A stretch of 64,000 nucleotides of DNA from Prochlorococcus sp. AG-347-J22 (lineage in GTDB: Bacteria > Cyanobacteriota > Cyanobacteriia > PCC-6307 > Cyanobiaceae): assembly GCA_003279005.1 (NCBI GenBank), contig QCBY01000005.1:19855-83854 (forward strand). The letters are read 5' to 3'. Shown here piece by piece: positions 52,701-61,677 of the stretch. Both the position numbers and the translations under genes were made by a program. The stretch's first letter is position 1. Every line of letters starts with the position of its first letter. The notes below the pieces were generated by a model, which ran no database searches, was not told the DNA's origin, and saw only the letters and a program-made list of their open reading frames with translations.

Positions 52701-55310
52701 TTGGATCACACACTTGTTATTGTTGAAAGTCCCACAAAGGCAAAAACTATAAGAAGGTTTTTGCCTCCAAATTATGAAGTTCTAGCTTCCATGGGACATG
52801 TAAGAGATCTTCCAAAAGGAGCTGCTGAAATCCCTGCATCAGTTAAAAAAGAAAAATGGTCAAGGATAGGTGTAAACACCACAGAAGATTTTGAACCACT
52901 TTACATTGTTCCAAAGGATAAGAAAAAGGTTGTTAAAGAATTAAAAAATGCTTTAAAAGATGCTACTCAATTATTATTAGCAACTGATGAAGATAGGGAA
53001 GGGGAGAGTATAAGTTGGCACTTAATGCAAATTCTTAAACCAAAAATTCCAACTAAGAGAATGGTTTTTCATGAAATTACTAAAAAGGCAATTAATAAGG
53101 CACTAGATGAGACCAGAGAAATTGATATGGAATTAGTCCAGGCTCAGGAGACTAGAAGAATTCTTGATAGGCTTTTTGGATATGAACTTTCTCCGTTACT
53201 CTGGAAAAAGGTTGCTCCCAGACTATCTGCTGGTCGTGTTCAGTCTGTTTCAGTAAGATTGCTTGTTAAAAAGGAAAGAGAAAGGAGAGCATTCAAAAAA
53301 GCATCTTATTTGGGATTAAAAGCCTTTTTGTTAAAAGACAATATTTCTTTTGAATCTAAATTGCATAGCCTAAATGGCCGGAAAATCTCTAATGGATCTG
53401 ATTTTGATGAGAAGACAGGTACCTTAAAAAAAGGTAATAAAACGTTAATTTTTGACGAGGACATGGCAAGGAGTCTTCTCAAATCTTTATCTGAAGAAAA
53501 GTGGAAAGTTCTTAAAGTTGAAAAAAAACCCACAATTAGAAAGCCTGTCCCACCATTTACTACTAGTACTTTGCAGCAGGAAGCCAATAGAAAACTTCGA
53601 TTATCTGCAAGAGAGACAATGAGATGTGCTCAAGGCTTATATGAGAGGGGTTTTATTACATATATGAGAACTGATTCGGTACATCTTTCCGAACAAGCGA
53701 CTAGAGCAGCGAGAGAATGCGTAAATTCTAAATATGGGAAAGAATATTTATCTAGCTCAGTTCGTCAATTTAATTCAAATGCGAGGAATGCTCAAGAAGC
53801 ACATGAAGCTATCAGGCCTGCTGGAGAAGTTTTTAAAACTCCAAATGATACTGGTCTTTCAGGAAGAGATCTTTCTTTATATGAATTAATTTGGAAAAGA
53901 ACTGTCGCCAGTCAAATGGCAGAAGCAAGACTAACAATGATTAATGCTGACATAGAAGTTGGAGAAGGATTATTTAAATCAAGTGGAAAAAGTATAGATT
54001 TTCCTGGTTTTTTTAGAGCTTATGTGGAAGGTAGTGATGATCCCAGCGCATCATTAGAGCAGCAGGAAGTAATTCTTCCAAATTTAACTCAAGGGTCCAT
54101 TCTAGAAGTTTCTAGCAAAGAGATCACATATCATGAGACCAAGTCTCCAGCAAGATATACTGAGGCTGCATTAGTAAGAGTTTTAGAAAAAGAAGGAATA
54201 GGAAGACCCTCTACTTATGCAAGTATTATTGGAACAATTGTTGATAGAGGTTATGCAAATATTTCTTCAAACTCCTTATCTCCAACATTTACAGCTTTTG
54301 CGGTTACAGCATTACTAGAGGAGCACTTCCCTGATTTAGTGGATACTACTTTTACGGCAAAAATGGAATCTTCATTAGATGAAATTTCTTCAGGTAATCT
54401 AGAGTGGCTTCCATATTTAGAAACTTTTTATAAAGGTAAAAATGGTCTTGAGGTAAAAGTTCAGAAAACAGAAGGTGATATTGATGGGAAAGCTTACAGA
54501 CAAGTTGATTTTGATGATTTACCTTGTGTAGTTAGAATTGGTTCCAATGGACCATGGCTTGAAGGGGTAAAAATTGATGAATTAGGAAATGAAATACAGG
54601 CAAAAGGAAATTTGCCTATGGATATTACTCCTGGAGATTTAGATAAACAGAAAGTTGATCAAATTCTAAGTGGTCCCTCAGATCTTGGGACTGATCCAAA
54701 AACTGGTGAGCAAGTATTTTTAAGATTCGGACCTTATGGACCTTATGTTCAGTTAGGAAATAGTGAAGAAGGTAAAGCCAAACCAAGAAGGGCATCTTTG
54801 CCCAAAGAGTTAAAAACAGATGATTTATCATTAACCCAAGCCCTTGAACTATTAAGCTTACCAAAATTACTAGGTGAGCATCCTGAAGGTGGAATTGTTG
54901 AGGCTGATAGAGGAAGATTTGGTCCTTACATCAAATGGATCAAAAATGAAGATATTTCTGAAAATAGATCTTTAAAAAAAGAAGATGATGTTTTTAAGGT
55001 TGATCTTAAGCGCGCATTAGAAATCCTTGCAATGCCAAAATTAGGTAGAGGAGGACAAGAAGTTATGAAGGATTTTGGAAAACCTAAAGAATTGAATGAT
55101 AAAGTACAGATTTTAAATGGACGATATGGACTTTACATAAAGTGTGGTAAAACAAATGTTTCTTTGCCTAAAGATACTGATTTAGAAAAATTTAATCTTG
55201 ATAATGCTTTGGTTTTATTGGAGGAGAAAATGAAAGATAAAAAAAGCTTCGGTTCCAAAAAAAAAGAAATGAGTAAAAAGGCCTCAAAGAATAAAAAAAG
55301 TAAAAAATAA
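52701..55310 (+). CDS. topA: DNA topoisomerase I
   Basis: A type IA topoisomerase that relaxes negative supercoils. The Toprim domain runs from LVIVESPTKAKTI (residues 5-17) with ATDEDREGESISWHL; the catalytic tyrosine is in FITYMRTDS. The C-terminal half has repeats of the type RFGPYGPYVQLG, GRFGPYIKW and GRYGLYIKCG, replacing the usual Cys4 zinc fingers, and ends in a lysine-rich tail (KKASKNKKSKK). At 869 aa it is full length. The start is TTG at 52701. It is followed after two bases by the lipoprotein gene. Confidence 0.96.
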   Translation: MDHTLVIVESPTKAKTIRRFLPPNYEVLASMGHVRDLPKGAAEIPASVKKEKWSRIGVNTTEDFEPLYIVPKDKKKVVKELKNALKDATQLLLATDEDREGESISWHLMQILKPKIPTKRMVFHEITKKAINKALDETREIDMELVQAQETRRILDRLFGYELSPLLWKKVAPRLSAGRVQSVSVRLLVKKERERRAFKKASYLGLKAFLLKDNISFESKLHSLNGRKISNGSDFDEKTGTLKKGNKTLIFDEDMARSLLKSLSEEKWKVLKVEKKPTIRKPVPPFTTSTLQQEANRKLRLSARETMRCAQGLYERGFITYMRTDSVHLSEQATRAARECVNSKYGKEYLSSSVRQFNSNARNAQEAHEAIRPAGEVFKTPNDTGLSGRDLSLYELIWKRTVASQMAEARLTMINADIEVGEGLFKSSGKSIDFPGFFRAYVEGSDDPSASLEQQEVILPNLTQGSILEVSSKEITYHETKSPARYTEAALVRVLEKEGIGRPSTYASIIGTIVDRGYANISSNSLSPTFTAFAVTALLEEHFPDLVDTTFTAKMESSLDEISSGNLEWLPYLETFYKGKNGLEVKVQKTEGDIDGKAYRQVDFDDLPCVVRIGSNGPWLEGVKIDELGNEIQAKGNLPMDITPGDLDKQKVDQILSGPSDLGTDPKTGEQVFLRFGPYGPYVQLGNSEEGKAKPRRASLPKELKTDDLSLTQALELLSLPKLLGEHPEGGIVEADRGRFGPYIKWIKNEDISENRSLKKEDDVFKVDLKRALEILAMPKLGRGGQEVMKDFGKPKELNDKVQILNGRYGLYIKCGKTNVSLPKDTDLEKFNLDNALVLLEEKMKDKKSFGSKKKEMSKKASKNKKSKK

Positions 55311-55312
55311 AT

Positions 55313-55897
55313 ATGGTTTTTATAGCAAATAAATATTTTTTATTTATTATTTTAATTTTATTGCAATCTTGTTCTGGAGGAAGAATTGGAAATTTTCTTG
55401 AATCTAGTTTCAAAAATATTGAAGAACCGCTAATAAAAGAAGATATTAAAAATAATTTAAACAGTAAGATTGCTGTTAAGTCTGGTGAAATTGCAGAAAA
55501 AAAGAAAAATATTGAAGAACCCCTAATAAAAGAAGATATTAAAAATAATTTAAACAGTAAGATTGCTGTTAAGTCTGGTGAAATTGCAGAAAAAAAGAAA
55601 AATATTGAAGAACCCCTAATAAAAGAAGATATTAAAAATAATTTAAAAAATAAGGCCTTAATTAGGACTGAGAAGAAATCAAAAAACAATAAAAAAATTT
55701 CTGAAAAAAATAATTCCTTCAAAGATAGTAAATTTCAGCCTAAATCATACAAAATTATATTTATTTTAAAAGATGTAGATCCTAAAGATCCTACTGAAAA
55801 TTTAAGAACTATTTTAAGAAGTTCTGATGTAAATTTTGAAATAGAAAAGATTGAACGTTATGTTGATCCAAAAAATAAAAGTATAAAAATCAATTAA
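55313..55897 (+). CDS. Putative lipoprotein with tandem repeats
   Basis: A 194-aa protein with a signal peptide ending in the lipobox LLQSCSG (lipidated Cys at about 20). The middle consists of three near-identical 31-residue units (KNIEEPLIKEDIKNN...), two complete and one partial, followed by a basic linker and a C-terminal region (KSYKIIFILKDVDPKDPTENLRTILRSSDVNFEIEKIERY, about 138-180) that looks like a folded domain. The function is unknown. The repeats are at DNA level almost exact and so recent. It starts two bases after topA. Confidence 0.75.
   Translation: MVFIANKYFLFIILILLQSCSGGRIGNFLESSFKNIEEPLIKEDIKNNLNSKIAVKSGEIAEKKKNIEEPLIKEDIKNNLNSKIAVKSGEIAEKKKNIEEPLIKEDIKNNLKNKALIRTEKKSKNNKKISEKNNSFKDSKFQPKSYKIIFILKDVDPKDPTENLRTILRSSDVNFEIEKIERYVDPKNKSIKIN
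55412..55645 (+). repeat. 93-bp tandem repeat (2.5 copies) inside the lipoprotein gene
   Basis: Copies begin at 55412, 55505 and 55598, each 93 bases (31 codons); the third diverges after about 48 bases. Copies differ by very few bases (for instance GAACCG versus GAACCC near the start). Being in frame, they vary protein length without a frameshift, a typical source of length polymorphism between strains. Confidence 0.95.
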
Positions 55898-55916
55898 ATA
55901 TTTATACAAAAACTAT

Positions 55917-56555
55917 ATGAAACTTTCAAAAAAAAATGAGGCACTTAAAATAATTGAACCCGCATATTTAGCTTCGCTATCCTCATTACTTTGGATCGCC
56001 TTATACTATTTACCCATAGGCGGAGCATTGTTGAGACTAATATTACCTCTTCCTATTATTTTGTTGCATTTGAGAAGAGGTACCAAAACTGCATTTGAAG
56101 GTCTCATAATTGAATTTCTTTTGTTATTGATACTGATGGGTCCAATTAGGGGAACTTTATTTTTATTCCCATATGGGATATTAGCTTTTTGGCTCGGCTG
56201 GTCTTGGTTTAAGAAAAAAAATTGGTGGCTTAGTTGGAGTTTGGGCTTTATTCTTGGAACACTAGGTTTCTTTATAAGGGTATTTGCATTATCAACTTTA
56301 GTTGGGGATAATCTGTGGATGATTGTTACGAGAGCAAGTTATGGTCTCTTAGATAGATTTATTGAATTATTTAATTTACCATTTTCACCTTCGATCAGAA
56401 TCATCCAATTAGTTGCAATATTATTAATTATTTTTCAAGAAATGGTTTATGTTTTAACAATACATGTACTTGCATATTCTCTTTTCCCTAGATTAAAATC
56501 AAATATTCCTGAGCCTCCAAAAATTATTAATGGATTAGTCCATTTAGGTCTTTGA
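55917..56555 (+). CDS. DUF2232-family membrane protein
   Basis: A 212-aa integral membrane protein with about six hydrophobic helices, including LPIGGALLRLILPLPIILLHLRRG and GPIRGTLFLFPYGILAFWLGW. It resembles the DUF2232 (YybS-like) family that is found near cell-division and peptidoglycan genes in other bacteria. Its role is unknown. The gap to the preceding lipoprotein gene is 19 bases and to cobT 14 bases, suggesting a run of co-transcribed genes. Confidence 0.8.
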   Translation: MKLSKKNEALKIIEPAYLASLSSLLWIALYYLPIGGALLRLILPLPIILLHLRRGTKTAFEGLIIEFLLLLILMGPIRGTLFLFPYGILAFWLGWSWFKKKNWWLSWSLGFILGTLGFFIRVFALSTLVGDNLWMIVTRASYGLLDRFIELFNLPFSPSIRIIQLVAILLIIFQEMVYVLTIHVLAYSLFPRLKSNIPEPPKIINGLVHLGL

Positions 56556-56569
56556 TATTAGATTAAATA

Positions 56570-57727
56570 ATGCAGAAATCGTATTTAAGAATAAAGTTAT
56601 TTGGAAGCAAAATTAATCAAAAATTATTTTCTGAAAGATTAGATTTTCTTAAAAAAGAAATTAATAATTTTATCTTCTATCTTGTGATTGCTGGAACAGA
56701 AACATCACAAATTAAGGGAATTTCAGCAGCAGGAACTAATTCAAAAGCCAGAAGGAAAACCGCCTTAGCTGATGCTGAGTTTCTTCTTTTTGGCCCCTCC
56801 GTAAATCATAAATATAAATTACCCTTTTTAAAAGCAGGAGTTACGCCTGCACTAATAAGTTATGTTTGTTCAAAACTTATATGTGCAAGCCCAATAGTTA
56901 TTCCCATAGGGATAAAAGAAAAACCTAACTTTAGACATTTAATTGTTGAAAATCATTTATTAGGGCCTGCTAAATGCTTAACCACTGGGAGCTCAATGAG
57001 TAGAGAAAGAGTCTTGAGTCTTTACAAAAAAGGACTAGAAATCGGAAAGTCAATTAAAAAACCTATATTCATTTCAGAATCTGTACCAGGCGGAACTACA
57101 ACTGCTCAGGCAGTAATGGAAGCTTTTGGGTTAAATGTTAATTATTTAATAGGAAGTAGTATGATTAATGCTCCTAGAGCCTTAAAAAAAAAAGTAATTA
57201 AAGTTGGTCTTTTAAAAGCGAATCTAAAAAATAACTTTGATTCTTTAGATGTTATTTCAGCAGTGGGAGATCCATTTCAAGCATTCTCTATGGGACTATT
57301 GATTGGAGCAAGATTAGCTAAGCAATCTGTTTTATTATCAGGAGGGAGCCAAATGTTGGCTGTAATTTTACTTGCGTTGGAATTTATTGATTCTAAAGAT
57401 AAACAGGAATTTGTTGAATTCGTTTTTATAGCTACTACTGGATGGTTAGTAAAAGATAATTCATTGAGTGATTTATTAGATTTAATTACCGAAAAACACA
57501 ATGTTAGGTTATTAGGATTGGCAAGTCCTTTGAATTTTAAATCATCTAGATATAAAGAATTAAGTGATTATGAAATAGGTTATGTTAAAGAAGGGGTTGG
57601 TGCTGGAGGAATGTCGATTCTTGCCTTACTTAAGGGTTTTAGTCTTGAAGAAATAGTTTCAGGGTGTCAAATTAATCTAAAAAAAATGAAGGAGTTGGGT
57701 CAAATTTCCTTAGATGAGAATTATTAA
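56570..57727 (+). CDS. cobT: Nicotinate-nucleotide-dimethylbenzimidazole phosphoribosyltransferase-like (CobT, TIGR00303)
   Basis: The cyanobacterial-type CobT/TIGR00303 protein, expected to activate the lower ligand of cobalamin. The sequence shows LVIAGTETSQIKGISAAGTNSKARRKTALADAEFL (about 39-73), FISESVPGGTTTAQAVMEAFG (about 163-183) and the C-terminal EGVGAGGMSILALLKG. Marine Synechococcus and Prochlorococcus use adenine as lower ligand (pseudocobalamin), so the substrate may differ from the usual base. Length 385 aa. The next gene starts immediately after its stop. Confidence 0.87.
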   Translation: MQKSYLRIKLFGSKINQKLFSERLDFLKKEINNFIFYLVIAGTETSQIKGISAAGTNSKARRKTALADAEFLLFGPSVNHKYKLPFLKAGVTPALISYVCSKLICASPIVIPIGIKEKPNFRHLIVENHLLGPAKCLTTGSSMSRERVLSLYKKGLEIGKSIKKPIFISESVPGGTTTAQAVMEAFGLNVNYLIGSSMINAPRALKKKVIKVGLLKANLKNNFDSLDVISAVGDPFQAFSMGLLIGARLAKQSVLLSGGSQMLAVILLALEFIDSKDKQEFVEFVFIATTGWLVKDNSLSDLLDLITEKHNVRLLGLASPLNFKSSRYKELSDYEIGYVKEGVGAGGMSILALLKGFSLEEIVSGCQINLKKMKELGQISLDENY

Positions 57728-58729
57728 ATGTTTAAAAAATATCCTACAAGAAGGCAATTCCTTAATTATGGAAAACTATCGCTTCTCATTCTTCTGAACT
57801 CATGTAGTAATTCTCTAAAAAAAATTAAAATTTCTTTTCAAAGTTCTTTATATCCTAAATCTTTCAAAGATACGTTCCCAAGGATTTTGCAACAAGAAAA
57901 TATTAACTTTAGTAAAAATAAATCAGAAAAGAATAAAATTAAATTATCTAAATCAGATTTTATTTTAATTAATGACGGATGGCTAGATAGTATTAATTTT
58001 GAAAATTTTCAAAACATAAAAAATATATTTTCAAATGATCTATTAGACAATAGATCAATAGATCTTTTGAATAGTTTTAAAGAATATCAACGTAATAAAT
58101 TATTTCCAATAGGAGTAGTTCCATATGCAGTAATTATAAAAAATAATAAAGACTTAATTTATGATGCTAGAAAGTCTTGGGATTTTCTTCTTGCTGAAAA
58201 GTTGAAAGGTAAAATTATATTTCCTCAAAGTCCAAGAATAATGGTTTCAATTTCAAAAAAAATTAGTAAAAAAAATTCACTTAGTAAACTCAAAGCACAA
58301 TCAATGCTTTTTGAGGATAAAAATTCAATAAATTGGTTAATAAATTCTCATGCATCAGTTGCTATTATTCCCTTTTCATTGTGTGAAAAATATCTAAGAT
58401 TTGATTCAAGACTTTCTGTAGTTTTCCCAAATAATGGTGTTCCTTTAATGTGGAATTTTCTTCTAACTAAATCAAAAATGAATAATAGAATATTAGTTGA
58501 TTGGATAAAGTCTTTAGAAAAAAGGGCTACTATCGATAAATTAGCTAATCAAGGTTGGTATTTGCCTTTTAAAAATCAATTTTCTCAGAGTAAATACAAT
58601 ATCAAAATTGCTAGCAATTATGATGGTCCATCTAAAAAATGTTGGGAAAATAGTTGGTCTTTACCACCATTAAATAATGAAGAGAAGTTAAATTTAGAAA
58701 ATATGTGGAATCAATCTTTAACTCCATAA
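57728..58729 (+). CDS. Putative solute-binding lipoprotein
   Basis: A 333-aa exported protein. The N-terminus has a twin-arginine-like RRQFLNYG followed by hydrophobic LLILLNSC, a lipobox with the lipidated Cys around residue 26. The rest has a two-lobed periplasmic binding protein flavour (IGVVPYAVIIKNNKDLIYDARKSWDFL near 122-148, ending in a hinge-like region) and may be related to spermidine/putrescine or iron binding proteins; this is a weak impression. No ABC permease is adjacent. Its stop overlaps the convergent aldo/keto reductase by 12 bases. Confidence 0.6.
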   Translation: MFKKYPTRRQFLNYGKLSLLILLNSCSNSLKKIKISFQSSLYPKSFKDTFPRILQQENINFSKNKSEKNKIKLSKSDFILINDGWLDSINFENFQNIKNIFSNDLLDNRSIDLLNSFKEYQRNKLFPIGVVPYAVIIKNNKDLIYDARKSWDFLLAEKLKGKIIFPQSPRIMVSISKKISKKNSLSKLKAQSMLFEDKNSINWLINSHASVAIIPFSLCEKYLRFDSRLSVVFPNNGVPLMWNFLLTKSKMNNRILVDWIKSLEKRATIDKLANQGWYLPFKNQFSQSKYNIKIASNYDGPSKKCWENSWSLPPLNNEEKLNLENMWNQSLTP

Positions 58730-59860
58730 TCTTTTTTTAGGCTTATCAACTAACAAGTTGTGAGTTTCTTTTAATAAATCTGGGATATTTAATTTATTAG
58801 GACATTTTGGAACGCATTCATTGCACTCTAAACAGAAAGAGGCATCTTTTTCTTCCCACCAGTGTCCTGCCCTCCCTATTAAATTATATCTTTCTTTTGC
58901 AAATTCTAATTGGCCATACCCAATAGATATATTTCTTAAACGAAGTATTTCAGGAATTGGAATTTCACTCGGGCATGGGAGGCAAGATCTGCATTGCTCA
59001 CATTTTGAAGACTTTAATTGTTCATTTGCAAATTTTTCGATATTTTTTAATGCATTAATTTCAGAGGATGAAAGTTTTTGAGTCGAGTTTATAAGTTTTT
59101 TAGCAATATTAAAATCTTCAGATTTTGTAGCCCCTAAAGATAAAGTGGTGATTCCTTTTGATAGTAAAAATCTATAAGCCAACTCTAAGGGATGGTAAGG
59201 TGCTGATGCTTTTAATAAAGTTTTACTGGGTGCATATAATCTTCCACCTTTATCAGCAGGTGATATAGCTAATACGCCCATTTTCTTTTTTAAAGCTAGT
59301 TGGGCAAGAGTTATTTTCGATTGATCTAAAAAATGTAAATGAAGATTGCAAAAACTAAATATTCCACATTCTATTGCATTTTTAATAAGTTTATAACTGC
59401 CATGTGAACTGAAGCCAACTTGATCAACCAAGTCCTTTTTAATTACCCATTTTAAAAACTTACCTCCCTCTCCATCTATAACCCATTCCAAATGCTCATC
59501 TAAGTTTATTCCATGGATCGCAAGATTATTTATTTTCTTTAGCTTTAAATTTTTGAGTGAACTTTTGAAATTACGTTTTAGATAATTAAAATCTCCTTTA
59601 GGTAATACTTTGGTAGTAATTATCCACTCGTTCCGAATTATATTTTCAGAAAATTCTAATTTCTCTAATGCCTCTCCGATCAGTATTTCAGAGTTACCGT
59701 AAGCAGCAGCAGTTTCTAAATGATTAATGCCCGTATGATGAGCACTCTTTATAACGGAATACATCTTGTCAAGATTTTCAGTTGCTCTCATAGTGCCTAA
59801 AGTAAACAAACTTACATCGCGTCCTTTCCCAAATGATCTTCTCTTAGATTTAATAATCAT
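58718..59860 (-). CDS. Aldo/keto reductase with C-terminal ferredoxin domain
   Basis: A 380-aa fusion: an aldo/keto reductase TIM barrel (LETAAAYGNSE with the catalytic Tyr region, about 48-58; ISPADKGGRLYAP; LSLGATKSEDF) followed by a ferredoxin-like domain with CEQCRSCLPCP and CLECNECVPKCP (about 286-359). The two four-cysteine groups suit two [4Fe-4S] clusters; the first has two rather than three residues before the last Cys. This combined architecture suggests electrons from ferredoxin rather than NADPH may serve the reductase. Substrate is unknown. Confidence 0.85.
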   Translation of the reverse strand: MIIKSKRRSFGKGRDVSLFTLGTMRATENLDKMYSVIKSAHHTGINHLETAAAYGNSEILIGEALEKLEFSENIIRNEWIITTKVLPKGDFNYLKRNFKSSLKNLKLKKINNLAIHGINLDEHLEWVIDGEGGKFLKWVIKKDLVDQVGFSSHGSYKLIKNAIECGIFSFCNLHLHFLDQSKITLAQLALKKKMGVLAISPADKGGRLYAPSKTLLKASAPYHPLELAYRFLLSKGITTLSLGATKSEDFNIAKKLINSTQKLSSSEINALKNIEKFANEQLKSSKCEQCRSCLPCPSEIPIPEILRLRNISIGYGQLEFAKERYNLIGRAGHWWEEKDASFCLECNECVPKCPNKLNIPDLLKETHNLLVDKPKKRLWS

Positions 59861-59962
59861 CTTTATATGATTTATACCTACTTAATAAGTCTTTAATTTA
59901 TTTATAGTAGAAAATGATTTAAAGTAAATATAGATTTTTTAAAAAAATATTTATTCAAAGTT

Positions 59963-60622
59963 ATGTTTACAGGAATAATTCAGTCCACAGGAAAACTGAA
60001 AAAAGAAAAAAACTCTTTAATTATTGAAACTCTTGATTTGAATTTTGAAATTCATATTGGTGATAGTATCGCAGTTGATGGAATTTGTTTAACAGTAAAA
60101 GAAATTTCGAATAATCAATTTAAAGTAGATGTAAGTGAAGAAACTTTAGAAAAGACTACTTTAGGAGAAAAATCCAATATTAATCAAATAGTGAATTTAG
60201 AACCTGCTCTCCGTATTTCAGATCGTCTTGGGGGTCATATAGTTAGTGGACATATTGATGGTTTAGGAAAAGTTGAAAATATAGAAAAACTTGAAAAATC
60301 CTGGCTTTTATCAATTAAATGGAAAAATAAAAAATTTTCCAAATATATTGTAGATAAGGGAAGTGTATGCGTTAACGGAATCAGCCTTACAGTTGCAACA
60401 TCTGAGAATCAAGGAGAAATTTTTGGAATAGCAATCATTCCACATACTTGGGATAAAACTAATCTCAAAAATTTAAAAATTGGCGATAGTGTAAACCTTG
60501 AAGCAGATGCATTAATTAAATACGTAGAAAAACTACTTAAATTTGATAAGAATATAGATTCAGAAAACTTACCTCAAGAAATATCCTCAAATTGGCTTAA
60601 AGAGAACGGATGGAATAATTAA
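59963..60622 (+). CDS. ribE: Riboflavin synthase alpha chain
   Basis: Dismutates two 6,7-dimethyl-8-ribityllumazine molecules into riboflavin. It contains two lumazine-binding repeats: MFTGIIQSTG... GDSIAVDGICLTV (1-50) and LGGHIVSGHIDGLG... GSVCVNGISLTV (about 93-143). The 219-aa length is normal. It stands between the reductase and abrB with its own 100-base upstream spacer. Confidence 0.95.
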   Translation: MFTGIIQSTGKLKKEKNSLIIETLDLNFEIHIGDSIAVDGICLTVKEISNNQFKVDVSEETLEKTTLGEKSNINQIVNLEPALRISDRLGGHIVSGHIDGLGKVENIEKLEKSWLLSIKWKNKKFSKYIVDKGSVCVNGISLTVATSENQGEIFGIAIIPHTWDKTNLKNLKIGDSVNLEADALIKYVEKLLKFDKNIDSENLPQEISSNWLKENGWNN

Positions 60623-60627
60623 ATTTT

Positions 60628-60981
60628 TTAATTTAATGGAGTAAGGGAGATAATTTTAGAATCTTTTTTGAGATCAATTTTATATTCTTGACCAGGCTCT
60701 AATCCTAATTTCTTTGTATAGGCATGACCTATCAATAAGTTGCCATTTCCGTGAACTTTTGTTTTGAATTCTGCTTGCCTACCTCTTGAAGATCTGTTCC
60801 CAGGCCTACCAGCGACACTATTATTTAACTTATAACCCTTTGCTTCAACAAGTGCTCTATAAAAATTTTTTCTTAAGACTCTTCCACTTGGCCCAACATA
60901 CCCGCAACCTCTTGCTATTTCATCCTCAGATTTCTTGCTGAGTAATTTAGATTTTTCTAGAAGTTCTTTTCCTACGAGCAT
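60628..60981 (-). CDS. AbrB-like transcriptional regulator (cyAbrB)
   Basis: A 117-aa cyanobacterial AbrB. The N-terminal half includes EDEIARGCGYVGPSGRVLRKNFYRALVEAKGY and the central region contains RPGNRSSRGRQAEFKTKVHGNGNLLIGHAYTKKLGLEPG, which forms the DNA-binding swapped-hairpin domain at the C-terminus in this family (unlike Bacillus AbrB). cyAbrB proteins regulate carbon and nitrogen genes. It lies 6 bases after the convergent ribE stop. Confidence 0.9.
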   Translation of the reverse strand: MLVGKELLEKSKLLSKKSEDEIARGCGYVGPSGRVLRKNFYRALVEAKGYKLNNSVAGRPGNRSSRGRQAEFKTKVHGNGNLLIGHAYTKKLGLEPGQEYKIDLKKDSKIISLTPLN

Positions 60982-61074
60982 TATATGAATTTTTCTTATT
61001 ATATATTCTTACCAATAATGAGAATTGTGGCAATACAAGTTAATAAAAAATAGATTTTTAAAATAAATCCCCTT

Positions 61075-61677
61075 TTAAAGAAGGTACAAAATGATAAATA
61101 AAATAACCCAAATCCCATCCACGAAATGCCAATATAATTCAACAGCTTCTAATGGGAACATATTTTGATAAGTTATTCTTCCTCCCTTTGGTCTTGTTTG
61201 CCAAGAAATAATTAATATCATTAATGTCCCTAAAGTTACATGTAAACCATGAAAGCCTGTTAAGGCATAAAAAGTACTTGCAAATAAATTATCTGTTAAT
61301 CCAAATGGCAAATTGAAATATTCAAATAGTTGACATATCAAAAAAGTAATTCCGAGGAGAGCAGTCACAATTAACCATTTCTGTGTATCAGAATTTTTAT
61401 TTTTGAGAAGAGCTTTTCCTGCTTTATGAAAAGTAGCGCTACTTACAAGTAATAAAATTGTATTTAATGTTGGTATAGGAAGTTCTAATTCATAAATAGC
61501 CCCATCTGGTAAAGGGTTAACTGCTTTATATGTGAGGTAGGCGGCAAAGAAACCAGCAAAAGTCATACCATCTGCAATTAAAAAAGTTATTAATCCAAAC
61601 ATCCTAAAATCTTCATGATGTTCACTTACATCACTATCATTTTTATTAATTTCTTTTGAACTATCTAGAGTTGTCAT
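61075..61677 (-). CDS. ctaE: Cytochrome c oxidase subunit III
   Basis: The third core subunit of aa3-type cytochrome c oxidase, with several transmembrane helices; typical segments are HEDFRMFGLITFLIADGMTFAGFFAAYLTY and the final ALTGFHGLHVTLGTLMI and ELYWHFVDGIWVILFIILYL. At 200 aa it is normal for the short cyanobacterial form. Its start overlaps the stop of ctaD by 4 bases. Confidence 0.94.
   Translation of the reverse strand: MTTLDSSKEINKNDSDVSEHHEDFRMFGLITFLIADGMTFAGFFAAYLTYKAVNPLPDGAIYELELPIPTLNTILLLVSSATFHKAGKALLKNKNSDTQKWLIVTALLGITFLICQLFEYFNLPFGLTDNLFASTFYALTGFHGLHVTLGTLMILIISWQTRPKGGRITYQNMFPLEAVELYWHFVDGIWVILFIILYLL

Noticed and set aside
55192..55722. A 176-codon open frame on the minus strand with hydrophobic repeats
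   Set aside because: It is the antisense reading of the 93-bp repeats and the topA tail; the plus-strand lipoprotein has a lipobox and fits the operon spacing.
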